64,000 nucleotides of DNA. It comes from Phyllobacterium myrsinacearum (lineage in GTDB: Bacteria > Pseudomonadota > Alphaproteobacteria > Rhizobiales > Rhizobiaceae). The stretch lies in the NCBI RefSeq assembly GCF_014138285.1, contig NZ_JACGXN010000002.1:434001-498000 (forward strand), in the 5' to 3' direction. The position numbers and the translations under genes are program-made. The number at the start of each line of letters is the position of its first letter. Positions within the stretch are counted from its first letter, which is position 1. Under the pieces are notes generated by a model that saw only the letters and a list, made by a program, of their open reading frames with translations, was not told the DNA's origin and searched no databases. This document shows positions 21,856-33,454 of this stretch, piece by piece.

Positions 21856-22131
21856 TTAGAGCATTTTCCGGCCATATTGGCCATATTCTGTTTCCCGGAT
21901 GGCGAGACAGTCCACGCGGAAGGTGGCGAGGCCGATGTCTTTCCATCGGGCGACGCCGCCTGACAAAGTGGGTGTCCGCCAGCCGGAAACCTGAAGGGAC
22001 GGGGCCCGATGCGCCAATTCCGGCGCAAAGCCACTCGCCCGCACGAAGAGTGCGGGCCTTCCTGTCTTTGCTTGATCTTGGCCCAACATTCCTCCGTCAG
22101 AATAGGTCACTATGGCCGGAGAATGCTCTAA
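21856..22131. mobile_element. MITE-like 276-bp element with terminal inverted repeats
   Basis: Ends are 21-bp inverted repeats with a single mismatch (ttagagcattttccggccat... at the left, its complement at 22111-22131). The interior has no coding gene, only a spurious frame, and holds a small hairpin (gcccgcac / gtgcgggc, 22037-22057). The right end covers the murC stop codon (TAG at 22128-22130), so insertion seems to have supplied or rewritten the last codons of murC. Ends resemble the short repeat at 11564-11609. No target duplication is obvious. Interpretation as a non-autonomous element is inference. Confidence 0.55.
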
Positions 22132-23528
22132 AGCGCAGCCAGCTCTTTTGGCAAGGCATAGGCCCACTGGGTGATGTTGCCGGCACCCAGAAAAATCACG
22201 AAATCGTCGGGCTTGGCGATTGATGCAATCAATGGTGCGATTTCCTGCGGACCGTTGATGTAGCGCGCGTCACGGTGTGCCGCTGTCCTGATGCGAGAAA
22301 CCAGAGCTTCGGATGTCACACCCTCGATAGGGTCTTCCCCCGCCGTATAGACGGGCGCGACGACAACCGTATCCGCATCGTTGAAACACGCCGCGAACTC
22401 ATCGAACAGGCTGGCCAGACGGGTAAAGCGATGCGGCTGGACAACCGCGATGACCCGGCCCTTGGCAGAATCGCGCGCAGCTTTCAACACCGCCTTGATC
22501 TCGACCGGGTGATGGCCATAGTCGTCGAATATGTCGACGCCGTTCCACGCACCAGTATGGGTAAAGCGGCGCTTCACGCCGCCAAAGGAAGACAGGCCCT
22601 TCTTGATGTCGTCAGCCGAAATGCCGAGTTCATGCGCCACGGCAATCGCCGCAGTCGCGTTTGATACATTGTGCTTGCCGGGCATGGGCAGCCGCAGGCC
22701 TTTGATTTCAGTGATTTCGCCGGTTTTGCGCTTCGAAATCTGCACATCGAACTGCGACGTCGGCCCGTCGACCACGAGATTGACGAAACGCACATCGGCC
22801 TGCGGGTTTTCACCATAGGTGATGACCCGGCGATCCTCGATGCGCGACACCAGTGACTGCACTTCCGGATGATCCAGGCACATGACGCCAAAGCCGTAGA
22901 ACGGCACGTTCTCGACGAACTGACGGAAAGCCTCGCGCACCCGGTCGAACGTACCGTAATGATCAAGATGTTCCGGATCTATATTGGTAACCACGGCGAT
23001 GTCAGCAGGCAGCTTCAGGAATGTGCCATCGCTCTCATCAGCTTCCACCACCATCCATTCACCGGCACCCATGCGGGCATTGGTGCCGTAGGCATTGATG
23101 ATACCCCCGTTGATGACCGTGGGATCGAGATTGCCCGCATCAAGCAGTGTTGCCACCATCGAGGTGGTCGTGGTCTTGCCATGGGTGCCGCCGATCGCAA
23201 CAGCCTGACGAAAGCGCATGAGTTCCGCCAGCATTTCCGCACGGCGCACGATGGGCAGCAGCTTTTCGCGCGCGGCGGCGAGTTCCGGATTGCTCTTCTT
23301 GATCGCCGTCGACACGACGATAACTTCGGCATCACCGAGATTATCCGCATTGTGGCCGACAAAGACCTCGATGCCCTTTTCACGCAGACGCTGCACATTG
23401 GCGCTGTCCGCCTGATCGGAACCCTGAACCTTGTAACCAAGATTGTGCAGGACTTCGGCAATGCCGCTCATGCCGATACCGCCGATACCGATGAAATGAA
23501 CAAGGCCGATGTTGAGCGGCATCTTCAT
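22128..23528 (-). CDS. murC: UDP-N-acetylmuramate--L-alanine ligase MurC
   Basis: MurC adds L-alanine to UDP-MurNAc with ATP. The N-terminal nucleotide-binding glycine loop ([15 protein letters not shown]) and the ATP-binding motif [13 protein letters not shown] near residue 115 are intact, as is the [11 protein letters not shown] block of the Mur ligases and the C-terminal domain ([14 protein letters not shown]). Length 466 is normal. The last codons and stop lie inside the terminal repeat of the adjacent MITE-like element. The start is 51 bases downstream of the murG stop. Confidence 0.97.
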   Translation of the reverse strand: MKMPLNIGLVHFIGIGGIGMSGIAEVLHNLGYKVQGSDQADSANVQRLREKGIEVFVGHNADNLGDAEVIVVSTAIKKSNPELAAAREKLLPIVRRAEMLAELMRFRQAVAIGGTHGKTTTTSMVATLLDAGNLDPTVINGGIINAYGTNARMGAGEWMVVEADESDGTFLKLPADIAVVTNIDPEHLDHYGTFDRVREAFRQFVENVPFYGFGVMCLDHPEVQSLVSRIEDRRVITYGENPQADVRFVNLVVDGPTSQFDVQISKRKTGEITEIKGLRLPMPGKHNVSNATAAIAVAHELGISADDIKKGLSSFGGVKRRFTHTGAWNGVDIFDDYGHHPVEIKAVLKAARDSAKGRVIAVVQPHRFTRLASLFDEFAACFNDADTVVVAPVYTAGEDPIEGVTSEALVSRIRTAAHRDARYINGPQEIAPLIASIAKPDDFVIFLGAGNITQWAYALPKELAAL

Positions 23529-23579
23529 GGACGCACTCCTTTTTTGAAAACTTCAGAAGGAGACGAGATCATGCTGAAC

Positions 23580-24689
23580 TCATCTCACCGTAAGGGATTG
23601 GCCGGATGCAATAGCCTCTGTGACATCAGCAAGCAACCTTGCAGCATCAGGCTTGCCCGTTGAACGGGCTTTTTCCGCAATAAATGCGAGCCGCGTCGGT
23701 TCGTGCATGGCACTGGTCAGGATATCGGCGATCCGCTCCGGCGAAAGCTCCGACTGCTTGATGACATCGGCTCCGCCTGCCGCCTTCAATGCAGCTGCAT
23801 TGGCCGCCTGATCGTCATCAAGCGCATGCGGCAACGGAACCAGAATGGCCGGGCGGCCGATAGCGGCGATTTCCGACACGGTCGACGCGCCTGCACGCGA
23901 CATGACGAAATGCGCATCTGCGATGCGGCGCGGCATATCCTTGAAGAATGGCGCAACGTCCGCCTTCACGCCCATCGCCTGATAGGCGGCACGAACCTGC
24001 GCCTCGTCCTCGGCCCGTGCCTGCTGTGTCAGCACCAGACGGGCACGATCCTCCGGCGACAAAAGCTGGATGGCTGCGGGAATGGCCGTTGAAAAGTAAG
24101 ACGCGCCCTGACTGCCGCCGAACACCAGGAAATGAAACGGCTGATGCGCCTGCGATGCCTTGTACGGCTTGCCGACTTCCGCCAGCACCGCCGGGCGGAT
24201 GGGATTGCCCGTCACCACGATCTTGCCGGCATGGGGTCCCTCGCCCTGCGGCAGAAACCCGCCAGCTATGGCATTGACGCGAGCAGCCAGTGCCCTGTTG
24301 GCGCGCCCCATGACAGCGTTCTGTTCGTGAATAAGCGACGGGATTTTCAGTGCCGTAGCCGCATAGAGCGGCGGCAGGGTCGGATAGCCGCCGAAGCCTG
24401 CGACAAGTTTCGGTTTCAGGCGACGGAACAGTTTGCGGGAATCGAGATTGCCCTGCCAGAGCCTCCAGAAGGTCCGGGCGAGAGAAAGCGGGTTGCGCCC
24501 GCCGATGGTTGCCGAACGCACCACATGAATTTCCTTGGCCGGAAAACTTCCCGCGAATCGCTCCGCACGATCGTCGGTCACCAGATGAATATCCCATCCG
24601 CGCGCAATCAGTTCATGCGCCAGAGCTTCCGCCGGAAACAGATGACCACCCGTGCCGCCGGCACATAAAACAATAATACCCTTTGACAT
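23580..24689 (-). CDS. murG: Lipid II synthase glycosyltransferase MurG
   Basis: MurG adds GlcNAc to lipid I at the inner face of the membrane, giving lipid II. The GT28 N-terminal glycine loop [16 protein letters not shown] begins near residue 9, and [19 protein letters not shown] and [21 protein letters not shown] (donor-binding region) follow. Length 369 is normal. It is six bases after ftsW, in the tight section of the dcw run. Confidence 0.97.
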   Translation of the reverse strand: MSKGIIVLCAGGTGGHLFPAEALAHELIARGWDIHLVTDDRAERFAGSFPAKEIHVVRSATIGGRNPLSLARTFWRLWQGNLDSRKLFRRLKPKLVAGFGGYPTLPPLYAATALKIPSLIHEQNAVMGRANRALAARVNAIAGGFLPQGEGPHAGKIVVTGNPIRPAVLAEVGKPYKASQAHQPFHFLVFGGSQGASYFSTAIPAAIQLLSPEDRARLVLTQQARAEDEAQVRAAYQAMGVKADVAPFFKDMPRRIADAHFVMSRAGASTVSEIAAIGRPAILVPLPHALDDDQAANAAALKAAGGADVIKQSELSPERIADILTSAMHEPTRLAFIAEKARSTGKPDAARLLADVTEAIASGQSLTVR

Positions 24690-24695
24690 CGGCGA

Positions 24696-25856
24696 TCAGA
24701 CTGCGTTGACGAGCGACGGTGTTTTCGAATTCGCCAGCGTTGCCGAGCGCCTCCCCTCCGGTCTGCGCCTTGTCAGAGCCAGCAGCAATCCTGTCGAGAT
24801 CGCCACCGATATGAGTGACGAACCACCGTAGGAAATGAAGGGCAGCGTCATGCCCTTTGCAGGCATCAGATGCAGATTCACCGACATATTGATGATCGAC
24901 TGGAAGCCGAACAGGATGACGAGGCCGGATACGGCAAGCCGGGTGAAATCGTCCCGCTCCTTCAGCGCGATCGACAGGCCACGAACCACGATAAAGGCAA
25001 AGATCAGAACAATCAGCAGGCAGAGCGCAATACCGTATTCCTCGGCTGTCACCGAGAAGATGAAGTCCGTATGGCTGTCGGGAATGATACGCTTGATCGT
25101 GCCTTCGCCGGGCCCTTGCCCGAGCCAGCCGCCGCGGATGATCGCTTCGCGTCCTGCATCCACCTGGAACGTGTCACCCTCACCGGTCATGAAACGGTCG
25201 ATACGGCCTGCAACGTGTGGAAAAACCGTATAGGCGCCGAAGAACCCGGCAACACCGAGAACGCCAAGACTGATGATCCACAGCCATGGGACACCAGCCA
25301 TGAAGAACATGGCGCCCCACGTGATTGCAGTCAGAATGGTCTGGCCAAGGTCAGGCTGCGCCACCAACAGCGCCGCAACAACGCCGAACAGCACCATGGA
25401 AAAGAAATTGCCCGGAATATCCTTGCGGCGTTCGTTCTCGGAAAAGAGCCACGCACAGACGATCACGAAAGCCGGTTTCATGAATTCGGATGGCTGGATG
25501 GAAATACCCGCCAGTGAAACCCAACGCCGCGCACCCTTGACCTCGATGCCGAAGAACAGGGCACCGACCATCGCCACCATGGAAAGACCGAGCAGGATAA
25601 TGGCAAAGCGCCGGATGGTGCGCGGTGCCATGAACGACACGGCGAACATGACCACCACCGCTGGTACCATGAACATGGATTGATGCTTGACGAAGTAGAA
25701 GCTTTCAAGGCCGATGCGCTCGGCAACGGCAGGGCTTGCGGCAAACGAAAGAAGGATGCCAAGTCCCATCAGGCTGAGACAGGCTGCCAGCAGGAAACGG
25801 TCAATCGTCCACCACCAGTCGGCTACGGGTCCACGGTCAATGCGGCTTACCATCAA
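24696..25856 (-). CDS. ftsW: Lipid II glycan polymerase FtsW (SEDS family)
   Basis: FtsW is the SEDS-family septal glycosyltransferase that works with FtsI. About ten membrane helices are visible in 386 residues. Family motifs are present: [19 protein letters not shown] with the conserved Pro-Ser-Glu, the long periplasmic loop with GRIDRFMTG, the [21 protein letters not shown] block, and [12 protein letters not shown] near the C-terminus. It overlaps murD by four bases and is followed by murG. Confidence 0.96.
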   Translation of the reverse strand: MMVSRIDRGPVADWWWTIDRFLLAACLSLMGLGILLSFAASPAVAERIGLESFYFVKHQSMFMVPAVVVMFAVSFMAPRTIRRFAIILLGLSMVAMVGALFFGIEVKGARRWVSLAGISIQPSEFMKPAFVIVCAWLFSENERRKDIPGNFFSMVLFGVVAALLVAQPDLGQTILTAITWGAMFFMAGVPWLWIISLGVLGVAGFFGAYTVFPHVAGRIDRFMTGEGDTFQVDAGREAIIRGGWLGQGPGEGTIKRIIPDSHTDFIFSVTAEEYGIALCLLIVLIFAFIVVRGLSIALKERDDFTRLAVSGLVILFGFQSIINMSVNLHLMPAKGMTLPFISYGGSSLISVAISTGLLLALTRRRPEGRRSATLANSKTPSLVNAV

Positions 25857-27253
25857 TTCGCTCCCTGGATAGGTGATGCGCCCGCAAGCGCCAATACGGC
25901 GGAGCGAAATGCCTCGCCGCGTTTTTCAAAATTCTGAAACTGGTCGAAACTGGCACAGGCAGGTGACAGCAGGACCACAGCTTCCTGCGATCCGTCCTTG
26001 GCCGCATCCCGCGCAGCGTGTTCCACCGCAGCGCTGATCGTGCCCGAAATTTCATAGGGTGCCGCCTCGCCCAGCGTTGCAGCGAATTGCGGTGCCGCCT
26101 CGCCGATCAGATAGGCTTTGGCAATACGCGGGAAAAAGCCTGACAGCGAGGCAATACCGCCTTCCTTGGGCAAGCCACCGGCAATCCAGTAGATGCGCGG
26201 GAAGGATGATAGCGCGGGCGCTGCCGCCTCCGCATTGGTTGCCTTGGAATCATTGACGAACAGCGTTTTGCCCTGTCGTGCCACCTGTTCCATGCGATGT
26301 GCCAGTCCCGGAAAGGTTTTCAGGCCGGCGTTGATCTCATCCACCGACAGACCAACGGAGCGGCAGGCGGCAAAGGCCGCCAGTGCGTTCTGGGCATTGT
26401 GCTCGCCGCGCAGTGAACCGATGCCCTGCAGCGATGCGACGGCGGTTCTCGTGCCGTCTTCGGCCAGATAGAGCGTCGCCTCTTCGGCAAAATAACCGTT
26501 CTGGATGGGCAGGCGTTTGGAGATGCGGATGACCGGCTTGCCCGCACGCTCCAGCCGGTCGGCAATGGCGGCACAGAAGCTGTCATCAATACCGACGACA
26601 GCCGTATCGCTTCCAGCCACCAGACGTTCCTTGATCTCGGCATAGTGCTGCATCGTGCCATGCCGGTCGAGATGATCCGGTGTGAGGTTGAGCAGGATAC
26701 CGGCGGTCGGATTGATCGAAGGTGCGAGGTCGATCTGGTAAGATGAGCATTCAACGACATAGTGGCGGCCATCCGCCGGTGGTTCCAGCGTCATCACGGC
26801 CGTGCCGATGTTACCGCCAAGCTGCATGTCGCGGCCGGATGTCTTGATGATATACGCAATCAGCGCCGTGGTCGTCGATTTGCCATTGGTACCGGTGATG
26901 GCGATAAACGGACTGTTCTTTTGCGCCAGATTGCGCTCGCGCACGAAGAGTTCGACGTCACCGATGATTTCAACGCCTGCGGCCCGGGCGAGATCCACGG
27001 TCCAGTGCGGGCGCGGATGGGTCAACGGTACGCCGGGCGACAGGACGAACGACGAGAACTGCTTCCAGTCTACCAGCCGCAGATCACCGGTTCCGATACC
27101 GGCGCTCTGCGCCCGCGCAACACTATCCGGATTGTCATCCCAGGCAATGACCTTGGCCCCGCCTGCAACAATCGCCTTTGCCGTCGCAATGCCCGAACCG
27201 CCGAGCCCGAAGAGCGCGACGGTTTTGTCCTTCATGGAGTGGGCAGCGATCAT
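25853..27253 (-). CDS. murD: UDP-MurNAc-L-alanine--D-glutamate ligase MurD
   Basis: MurD adds D-glutamate to UDP-MurNAc-L-Ala. The N-terminal dinucleotide-like loop [15 protein letters not shown], the ATP loop [16 protein letters not shown] near residue 120, the [13 protein letters not shown] block and the C-terminal domain with [16 protein letters not shown] and [19 protein letters not shown] are all present. Length 466. It is ten bases downstream of mraY and overlaps ftsW by four bases. Confidence 0.97.
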   Translation of the reverse strand: MIAAHSMKDKTVALFGLGGSGIATAKAIVAGGAKVIAWDDNPDSVARAQSAGIGTGDLRLVDWKQFSSFVLSPGVPLTHPRPHWTVDLARAAGVEIIGDVELFVRERNLAQKNSPFIAITGTNGKSTTTALIAYIIKTSGRDMQLGGNIGTAVMTLEPPADGRHYVVECSSYQIDLAPSINPTAGILLNLTPDHLDRHGTMQHYAEIKERLVAGSDTAVVGIDDSFCAAIADRLERAGKPVIRISKRLPIQNGYFAEEATLYLAEDGTRTAVASLQGIGSLRGEHNAQNALAAFAACRSVGLSVDEINAGLKTFPGLAHRMEQVARQGKTLFVNDSKATNAEAAAPALSSFPRIYWIAGGLPKEGGIASLSGFFPRIAKAYLIGEAAPQFAATLGEAAPYEISGTISAAVEHAARDAAKDGSQEAVVLLSPACASFDQFQNFEKRGEAFRSAVLALAGASPIQGAN

Positions 27254-27263
27254 GCAGGTGGCC

Positions 27264-28346
27264 TTATCTGAGCTTGAGTGTGGAAAGGCCGATCAGCGCG
27301 AGAATGACGGCAATGATCCAGAAACGGATCACGACCTGGCTCTCGGTCCAGCCCTTCTTTTCGAAATGGTGGTGAATTGGCGCCATCAGGAATACGCGCT
27401 TGCCGGTGAGCTTGAACGATGTAACCTGAATGATCACCGACATGGCTTCCATGACAAACACGCCGCCGATAATGGCCAGAACGATTTCGTGTTTCGTTGC
27501 AACGGCAACGGCACCGATAAGACCACCCAGCGCCAGCGAACCGGTATCGCCCATGAAAATGGCAGCAGGCGGGGCATTGAACCAGAGAAAACCAAGACCA
27601 GCGCCGATAACGGCACCGAGAACAACGGCCAGCTCACCTGTACCCGGTGTGAAATGGATCTGCAGGTAATCGGCAAAGATCGCATTCCCGGAGAGATAGG
27701 CAATCACACCGAATGAGGCGGCGGCGATCATCACCGGAACAGTTGCAAGACCATCGAGACCATCGGTGAAATTGACGGCATTGCCTGCGCCAACCATGAC
27801 AAAAGCTGCAAAGGGAATAAAGAAGATGCCGAGGTTGAGGATCAACTGCTTGGCAAACGGGAATGTCAGTGACGAGGAGAAAGGCTCCTGCCCCGCCCAC
27901 ATGATGGCAAGACCGGCAAGGGCAGCGACAAGAAATTCGATACCGAGGCGCGCCCGCGCGGAGAAGCCCTTGAACGACTGTTTGCTGACTTTGAGATAAT
28001 CGTCATAAAAGCCGATGGCCCCGAAACACACGGCAACCAGCAGGACCACCCAGACATAGACATTCGACCAGTTGGCCCAGAGCAGCGAGGAGATCAGGAT
28101 ACCGGTCATGATCATCAGGCCGCCCATGGTCGGCGTACCGGCTTTCTTGAAGTGGGTCTGCGGACCATCGGCGCGGATCGGCTGGCCTCGTCCCTGACGG
28201 ACGCGCAGCGAGTCGATAATGCGGGGGCCAAACAGAAACACGATGAGCGCCGAGGTGATCAGCGCGCCGCCGGTCCTGAACGTGATGTAGCGGAACACGT
28301 TCAGAAATTGGATATGTTCCGCCAGACCGGCCAGATAATAAAGCAT
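27264..28346 (-). CDS. mraY: Phospho-MurNAc-pentapeptide transferase MraY
   Basis: MraY is the integral-membrane enzyme making lipid I. About ten helices are visible in 360 residues. Signature motifs include the first-loop [13 protein letters not shown], the aspartate pair [23 protein letters not shown], and the C-terminal [13 protein letters not shown]. It sits between murF (25 bases upstream) and murD (ten bases downstream). Confidence 0.97.
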   Translation of the reverse strand: MLYYLAGLAEHIQFLNVFRYITFRTGGALITSALIVFLFGPRIIDSLRVRQGRGQPIRADGPQTHFKKAGTPTMGGLMIMTGILISSLLWANWSNVYVWVVLLVAVCFGAIGFYDDYLKVSKQSFKGFSARARLGIEFLVAALAGLAIMWAGQEPFSSSLTFPFAKQLILNLGIFFIPFAAFVMVGAGNAVNFTDGLDGLATVPVMIAAASFGVIAYLSGNAIFADYLQIHFTPGTGELAVVLGAVIGAGLGFLWFNAPPAAIFMGDTGSLALGGLIGAVAVATKHEIVLAIIGGVFVMEAMSVIIQVTSFKLTGKRVFLMAPIHHHFEKKGWTESQVVIRFWIIAVILALIGLSTLKLR

Positions 28347-28371
28347 ATGCTATGTCCCCATCCCCGTAAGC

Positions 28372-29805
28372 TCATTCGGCAGGACCGACGGGCTCCACGG
28401 TGTTGTACTTCTGCAGGATTGCCTTGACGATCTGGGCAAACCCGGTTCCCTTCGATGATTTGATCATGATCACATCACCGGCCCTGATCGTTTTCAGCAG
28501 ATTTGACTGCAATTCGTCGACGCTCTGCCTGTATTCGGCATGAAATTCAACCGGCAAGGCTGCTTTAAGCGTCGCCATTTCGGGTCCGCCTAGGAAAACC
28601 ATGTTGATATGATTGGCCACGACGACCGGAGCCAGCTCCGCATGAAGCTTCGGTGCCTGCTTACCGAGTTCCAGCATGTCGCCGAGAACCGCGATACGCC
28701 GCCCCTTACCCGCGGGCACGGCGGCAGCGAGAAGTTCGATGGCCGCATGCATTGATGCCGGATTCGCATTGTAGCTCTCATCGATCAGCGTGAACGTTCC
28801 GCGGCCGATTTCAAGGGTATGACGGGCACCGCGGCCACTTTCTGGACGGAGTGACGCCAGCGCCAGTGTGACCTTGGCCATGTCGGCACCAGTCAGATGC
28901 GCTGCGCCCAGCACAGCCAGAACATTCTGCACGATATGCCGGCCCGGAGCGCCAATTTTGACCACAACTTCCGATCCGGCAAGCCGCGCCGTCATGCAGG
29001 AGCATGCATCGTGCAGCTTGAGTGCGCGCAGGCGATAATCCGCCCGGGCATTTTCACCGAAGCTCTTGATATGCTCGACACCCGCATTGTGTGCGAGCGT
29101 TTCCAGAAGTTTGTAATGCTTGTCATCGCGATTGAGCAAAGCGTAGCCGCCGGGCACAAGCCCTTCAAAAATCTCGGCTTTCGCCGTTGCGATTTCCTGA
29201 AGATTCCTGAAATGGCCGAGATGAGCCGGGGCAATCAGCGTGACGATCGCCACATGCGGGCGTACCATTTTTACCAAAGGCCGGATTTCATCCGCATGGT
29301 TCATGCCGATTTCAAAGACGCCGTAATCAGTATCTTCAGGCATGCGCGCAAGGGTCAGCGGCACGCCCCAGTGATTGTTGAATGAGGCAACAGAGGCATG
29401 CACCTTGCCGGAATCGGACAGGACATGCCGCAGCGCTTCCTTGGTGGTTGTCTTACCAACGGAACCCGTCACCGCAATGATCTGGGCGTGGGAGCGTTCA
29501 CGCGCCGCAAGTCCGAGCCGCGTCATCGCCGCAAGCACGTCGTCCACGACGATCATCGGCGTTTTCAGCTTGCCCAGCGCCGGGAGCTTCACCTCGGCAA
29601 CAACGAGCAGAGCCGCACCAGCGGCCACCGCAGCTGTCGCGTAGTCATGACCGTCGAGCGCATCGCCCTTGATAGCGAAAAACGCTTCTCCCTTGCGCAG
29701 GGTCCGCGTGTCGATGGAAATACCTGTAATGCCTTCAGGCAGCGTACCGACCGGTCTGCCGTTCATGGCCTCGATCATTGCCTCCGAGGTCCAGAGCAAA
29801 CTCAT
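28372..29805 (-). CDS. murF: UDP-MurNAc-tripeptide--D-Ala-D-Ala ligase MurF
   Basis: MurF attaches D-Ala-D-Ala to complete the UDP-MurNAc-pentapeptide. The N-terminal [18 protein letters not shown] block, ATP loop [14 protein letters not shown] near residue 110, [11 protein letters not shown] and the [17 protein letters not shown] segment typical of MurF are visible. Length 477. It overlaps the murE stop by four bases and precedes mraY by 25 bases. Confidence 0.97.
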   Translation of the reverse strand: MSLLWTSEAMIEAMNGRPVGTLPEGITGISIDTRTLRKGEAFFAIKGDALDGHDYATAAVAAGAALLVVAEVKLPALGKLKTPMIVVDDVLAAMTRLGLAARERSHAQIIAVTGSVGKTTTKEALRHVLSDSGKVHASVASFNNHWGVPLTLARMPEDTDYGVFEIGMNHADEIRPLVKMVRPHVAIVTLIAPAHLGHFRNLQEIATAKAEIFEGLVPGGYALLNRDDKHYKLLETLAHNAGVEHIKSFGENARADYRLRALKLHDACSCMTARLAGSEVVVKIGAPGRHIVQNVLAVLGAAHLTGADMAKVTLALASLRPESGRGARHTLEIGRGTFTLIDESYNANPASMHAAIELLAAAVPAGKGRRIAVLGDMLELGKQAPKLHAELAPVVVANHINMVFLGGPEMATLKAALPVEFHAEYRQSVDELQSNLLKTIRAGDVIMIKSSKGTGFAQIVKAILQKYNTVEPVGPAE

Positions 29806-31295
29806 AGATTGTGCTCCCGCAACAGGCGATCCTTCAGGGCCTGGGATACCTCCGTGTGATCGGAGAACGGCAGCACCACATCGCCGACTGTCTGGCCCTC
29901 TTCATGGCCTTTGCCCGCAACAATCAGCGTATCGCCGGATTTCATCATCCCTACGGCCACGCGAATGGCTTCATGCCGGTCGCCGATCTCCCGCGCGCCC
30001 GGCGCAGCGGCAAGAATTTCGGCGCGAATGGTGGCGGCTACCTCCGAGCGCGGATTGTCGTCGGTTACGATAACCACGTCGGCAAGACGCGTGGCGATTT
30101 CGCCCATCATCGGGCGCTTGCCCTTGTCGCGGTCGCCGCCACAACCGAAAACCACGATGACCCGGCCTGTCGTGAATGGACGGACTGAGGTCAGAACATT
30201 TTCGAGTGCATCAGGTTTGTGGGCATAATCGACATAGGCTGGCGCGCCCTCTTCCGTAGCTCCGACAAGATCGAGCCGGCCCGGTGCACCTTTCAGCCGC
30301 TCAAGGCCGCGCATGGCGGCTGCAGCGGGTACACCGGTCGCAATCGCAAGCCCGGCAGCAACAAGACCGTTGGCCACCTGAAAATCCCCTGCGAGCGGCA
30401 GGGTGATCTCAAAAATCTCGCCGGCAATCTGCACTTCCACGTGCTGGCGGAAACGCTCGTGCTCGACACGCTTGAGCGTGATGAATTCGCCTTTCCGACC
30501 TACCGTCAGAACCTTGCAACCAGCCTCGATGGCAGCGGCAATCGTAGGCTTGGAAAAGGGATCATCTGCAAAAATGACGGCGGGCGCCCCCTTCGGCAGC
30601 AATTCCGTGAAAAGCCGCAGTTTGGCGGCGTGATATTCCTCGACCGTCGGATGGTAGTCCATGTGGTCGCGGCCAAGATTGGTGAAAGCGCCTGCCGACA
30701 GCTTCACACCGTCAAGGCGGCGCTGGTCGAGCCCGTGGGACGAAGCTTCCATGGCAGCGTGGGTCACACCTTCTTCAACCAGTTCGCTGAGCAGCTTGTG
30801 CAGTTCAACTGGATCGGGTGTTGTCAGCGAGCCATAATCATTACGGGTCGGTGAAACCACGCCTGTCGTACCGATGCTGGCCGATGCGAACCCGGCGTTC
30901 GCCCAGATCTGGCGGGTAAAGGATGCCACGGATGTCTTGCCGCTGGTGCCGGTAATGGCCACCATGACATCGGGCTGTACCCGGTAAAAGCTTGCGGCTG
31001 CCAGGGCAAGCGCGCGGCGTGGATCATCCACATAGATGATTGGCGCGGACACATTGCTCAGCTTGGAATCGCTTGCGGCAACGATGATCGCGGCACCGCG
31101 TTTTGCGGCGTCGGCCGCATAGGCACTGCCATCTGCCTTCGAGCCTTTCAGCGCGGCGAAGAGGAATCCCGGTTTGACCTGGCGCGAGTCCGAAGTCAGG
31201 CCATTGATCGTCGTTTCCCCGAATTCGGAGATTGCCAGGGCAGGTATGCCGTTCAATTCTTTCAGTTTCATGACCGAATCTGCTTTACTCATCAC
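29802..31295 (-). CDS. murE: UDP-MurNAc-L-Ala-D-Glu--2,6-diaminopimelate ligase MurE
   Basis: MurE adds the third stem-peptide residue. The ATP loop is [18 protein letters not shown] near residue 115, followed by [13 protein letters not shown] and [16 protein letters not shown]. The motif DNPRSE near residue 410 is the meso-diaminopimelate specificity motif (DNPR), so the wall is of the DAP type. Length 497. The start lies inside the 3' end of ftsI (11-base overlap), indicating translational coupling. Confidence 0.97.
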   Translation of the reverse strand: MMSKADSVMKLKELNGIPALAISEFGETTINGLTSDSRQVKPGFLFAALKGSKADGSAYAADAAKRGAAIIVAASDSKLSNVSAPIIYVDDPRRALALAAASFYRVQPDVMVAITGTSGKTSVASFTRQIWANAGFASASIGTTGVVSPTRNDYGSLTTPDPVELHKLLSELVEEGVTHAAMEASSHGLDQRRLDGVKLSAGAFTNLGRDHMDYHPTVEEYHAAKLRLFTELLPKGAPAVIFADDPFSKPTIAAAIEAGCKVLTVGRKGEFITLKRVEHERFRQHVEVQIAGEIFEITLPLAGDFQVANGLVAAGLAIATGVPAAAAMRGLERLKGAPGRLDLVGATEEGAPAYVDYAHKPDALENVLTSVRPFTTGRVIVVFGCGGDRDKGKRPMMGEIATRLADVVIVTDDNPRSEVAATIRAEILAAAPGAREIGDRHEAIRVAVGMMKSGDTLIVAGKGHEEGQTVGDVVLPFSDHTEVSQALKDRLLREHNL

Positions 31296-33009
31296 TGTCG
31301 TAGGAAACCTGCAATGGCGCGACTTGTTGGCCGAAATCGGGCTTTACACCCAGAAATGATGCTGATCTGCGGATAATTTCAGCCACCATAGGCGCCGCAT
31401 TGTACGCTGCGATACCGCTGCTCTGCCCCTCGGCAGGCTTTGGTTCGTCGATAATCGTCAGCACGACATATTCCGGCTTTTCGATCGGGAACGCCGCCAC
31501 GAAGGCATTGAACCGGAGATCCTTGGCGTACCGGCCATTGACCACCTTGTCAGCCGTACCCGTCTTGCCGCCGACACGATAGCCTTTGACATTGGCGTTG
31601 CGGCCCGAACCGGTGTCGCCGTTGAGTTTGTAGAGATAGCGCATGTCATCGCTGGTTTTCGGCTTGATCACCTGTTCGGCCATCGCCTGCGCCTGTTCCA
31701 GCGTGCGAGGCATGAACGTCGGTTCGATCAGCTTGCCGCCATTCACCAGTGCCGCAGCGCCAACTGCCGTCTGCAGCGGTGTTGTCGCCATGCCGTGCCC
31801 GAAGGAGATCGTGATCGAATTCACCTTCTTCCACACTTTTGGCGAATATGGCTTGGCCACCTCAGGCAGTTCCGTCTTCATCGGATCCAGCAGGCCGAGA
31901 CGTGTCAGGAATGCCCGGTGGTTCTCGATACCCACCGCATCGGCCTCACGGGCCGAACCGATGTTGGACGAGAAAACAAAAACTTCCGGTAGCGTCAGCA
32001 CGCGCGCCTTGCCGTGGAAATCGTGGATAGTCTGGCGGCCGATGGTGATCGGACGGGTGGCGTCATAGGTGGTGTTCAGCGTCGCACCGTGGTCAAGCGA
32101 CATGGCCGTCGTGAAACTCTTGATTGTCGATCCCATCTCGTAGAGACCGGCCGACATGCGGTTGAGATGGTCCTTGTCGAGCGCATTGAACGGATTGTTC
32201 GGATCAAAATCCGGTGCCGATGCCATGGCCATCACTTCGCCGGTGTTGACGTTGAGCACAACAGCACCTGCTGCTATTGCGCGATATTTCTGCATCGCGG
32301 TCACGACGACATCGCGCACGACGTGCTGGACGCGCAGATCTATCGACAGGCGCACCGGCTCCAGCGAACGGCTGTCGGCGAGACCGACATCGCGCAGATC
32401 AGACAGACCCTGCGAGTCGATGTATTTTTCCATACCGGCAATACCCTGATTGTCGATGTTGACGAGGCCAAGGATATGGGAGGCTGTGGGACCGCCGGGA
32501 TAGAAGCGCGACTTCTCGGTCCGGAAACCGATACCCGGAATGCCGAGTGCCATGATCTGGCTCTTCTGCTGCGGGGTAAGCCCACGCTTCAGCCATGCAA
32601 AACCGGCGCCGCTTTTCAGGCGGCTGTAGGTCTGTTCGAAATTGAGATCCGGCAGAACGGTTGAAAGCAGTTCGTAGGCTTCATCGGGATCGATAACCTT
32701 GCGCGGTTCGGCATAAAGCGATGCGGTCTTGATATCCGTCGCCAGCACTTCGCCATTGCGGTCGAGGATGTCCGGGCGCGAGGCAAGCACGGTACCCGTC
32801 GGGCCATTGTAGCCGGTCGTATCCTCCTGCATGCCGTAGAAAATCAGACGTCCGCCGATCACGCCATAAATGCCGACGAAGCACATCATGGCCATCATCA
32901 CGCGGTTGCGTGCGCGGTTGCCTGACTTTTTCTTCTTCGCATCCAGTTCGAAGGCCGGAGCGATTCCGTTTTCCAGTTGTGCATTCTTCCGCTTGATCCA
33001 GATACCCAT
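31285..33009 (-). CDS. ftsI: Septal peptidoglycan transpeptidase FtsI (PBP3)
   Basis: FtsI is the class B penicillin-binding protein that cross-links septal peptidoglycan. The chosen ATG at 33009 lies directly after the ftsL stop and gives 574 residues; the longer frame to 33054 overlaps ftsL. A membrane anchor (about residues 38-58), a pedestal domain starting [14 protein letters not shown], and the active-site motifs STIK (serine nucleophile, in MGSTIKSF), SSN and KTGTAD are visible. It forms the synthase with FtsW and overlaps murE by 11 bases. Confidence 0.97.
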   Translation of the reverse strand: MGIWIKRKNAQLENGIAPAFELDAKKKKSGNRARNRVMMAMMCFVGIYGVIGGRLIFYGMQEDTTGYNGPTGTVLASRPDILDRNGEVLATDIKTASLYAEPRKVIDPDEAYELLSTVLPDLNFEQTYSRLKSGAGFAWLKRGLTPQQKSQIMALGIPGIGFRTEKSRFYPGGPTASHILGLVNIDNQGIAGMEKYIDSQGLSDLRDVGLADSRSLEPVRLSIDLRVQHVVRDVVVTAMQKYRAIAAGAVVLNVNTGEVMAMASAPDFDPNNPFNALDKDHLNRMSAGLYEMGSTIKSFTTAMSLDHGATLNTTYDATRPITIGRQTIHDFHGKARVLTLPEVFVFSSNIGSAREADAVGIENHRAFLTRLGLLDPMKTELPEVAKPYSPKVWKKVNSITISFGHGMATTPLQTAVGAAALVNGGKLIEPTFMPRTLEQAQAMAEQVIKPKTSDDMRYLYKLNGDTGSGRNANVKGYRVGGKTGTADKVVNGRYAKDLRFNAFVAAFPIEKPEYVVLTIIDEPKPAEGQSSGIAAYNAAPMVAEIIRRSASFLGVKPDFGQQVAPLQVSYDSDE

Positions 33010-33010
33010 G

Positions 33011-33451
33011 TTAATGCGCAGCTCCCTTCGGTTTTGCACCAGGGACAGCCGCACTGGCGGGCTTGCTTACGCTACCGGTCTTGATCGTATCGGTCTTCTT
33101 GACCACAGCGCCCGCATCGGCTTCGGTAATGAGGTTGGCGACGTCATCGATCTTTTCGGCTGCGGGCTTGGCCTTGGGAACTTCGTTGAGGTTGGCGATC
33201 TGCTGTGCTTCGACCGGCTGCAGGTTCAACTGCCCCTGAAAGGAGGCGACCAGTTTCTGCAGGCGGCTCGGCTGCGTGAGCAGGCTCCAGTCCGCTTTCA
33301 AAAGATCAATGGTGTCTTTCTCATCGGCGATCATGCGCTCGATCTTGTGCACTTCGGTCATCTGCTTTTCAGCGTCGTGCTTGATTTTATACGTTATGCC
33401 GGCAGCTGCGATCATCAGCCCGATCAATATGATGTCGAAGGTGCGCAGCAT
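33011..33451 (-). CDS. ftsL: Cell division protein FtsL
   Basis: A 146-residue bitopic protein: a short N-terminus, one membrane helix at about residues 5-22 (FDIILIGLMIAAAGITYKI) and a coiled-coil stretch of leucine-zipper character (KQMTEVHKIERMIADEKDTIDLLKADW), followed by a Pro/Ala-rich tail. Sequence conservation in FtsL is low, so the call rests on topology and its position between rsmH and ftsI, which is the standard dcw slot. The C-terminal tail is longer than in enterobacteria, as often seen in rhizobia. Confidence 0.9.
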   Translation of the reverse strand: MLRTFDIILIGLMIAAAGITYKIKHDAEKQMTEVHKIERMIADEKDTIDLLKADWSLLTQPSRLQKLVASFQGQLNLQPVEAQQIANLNEVPKAKPAAEKIDDVANLITEADAGAVVKKTDTIKTGSVSKPASAAVPGAKPKGAAH

Positions 33452-33454
33452 GGA

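Noticed and set aside
21800-21946. Longer MurB start at 21946
   Set aside because: Its N-terminus is translated repeat DNA; the ATG at 21799 has a good ribosome site and starts the family homology.
21856-22167. A 103-codon frame inside the element between murB and murC
   Set aside because: It covers almost exactly the inverted-repeat element and has no domain; best explained as repeat sequence.
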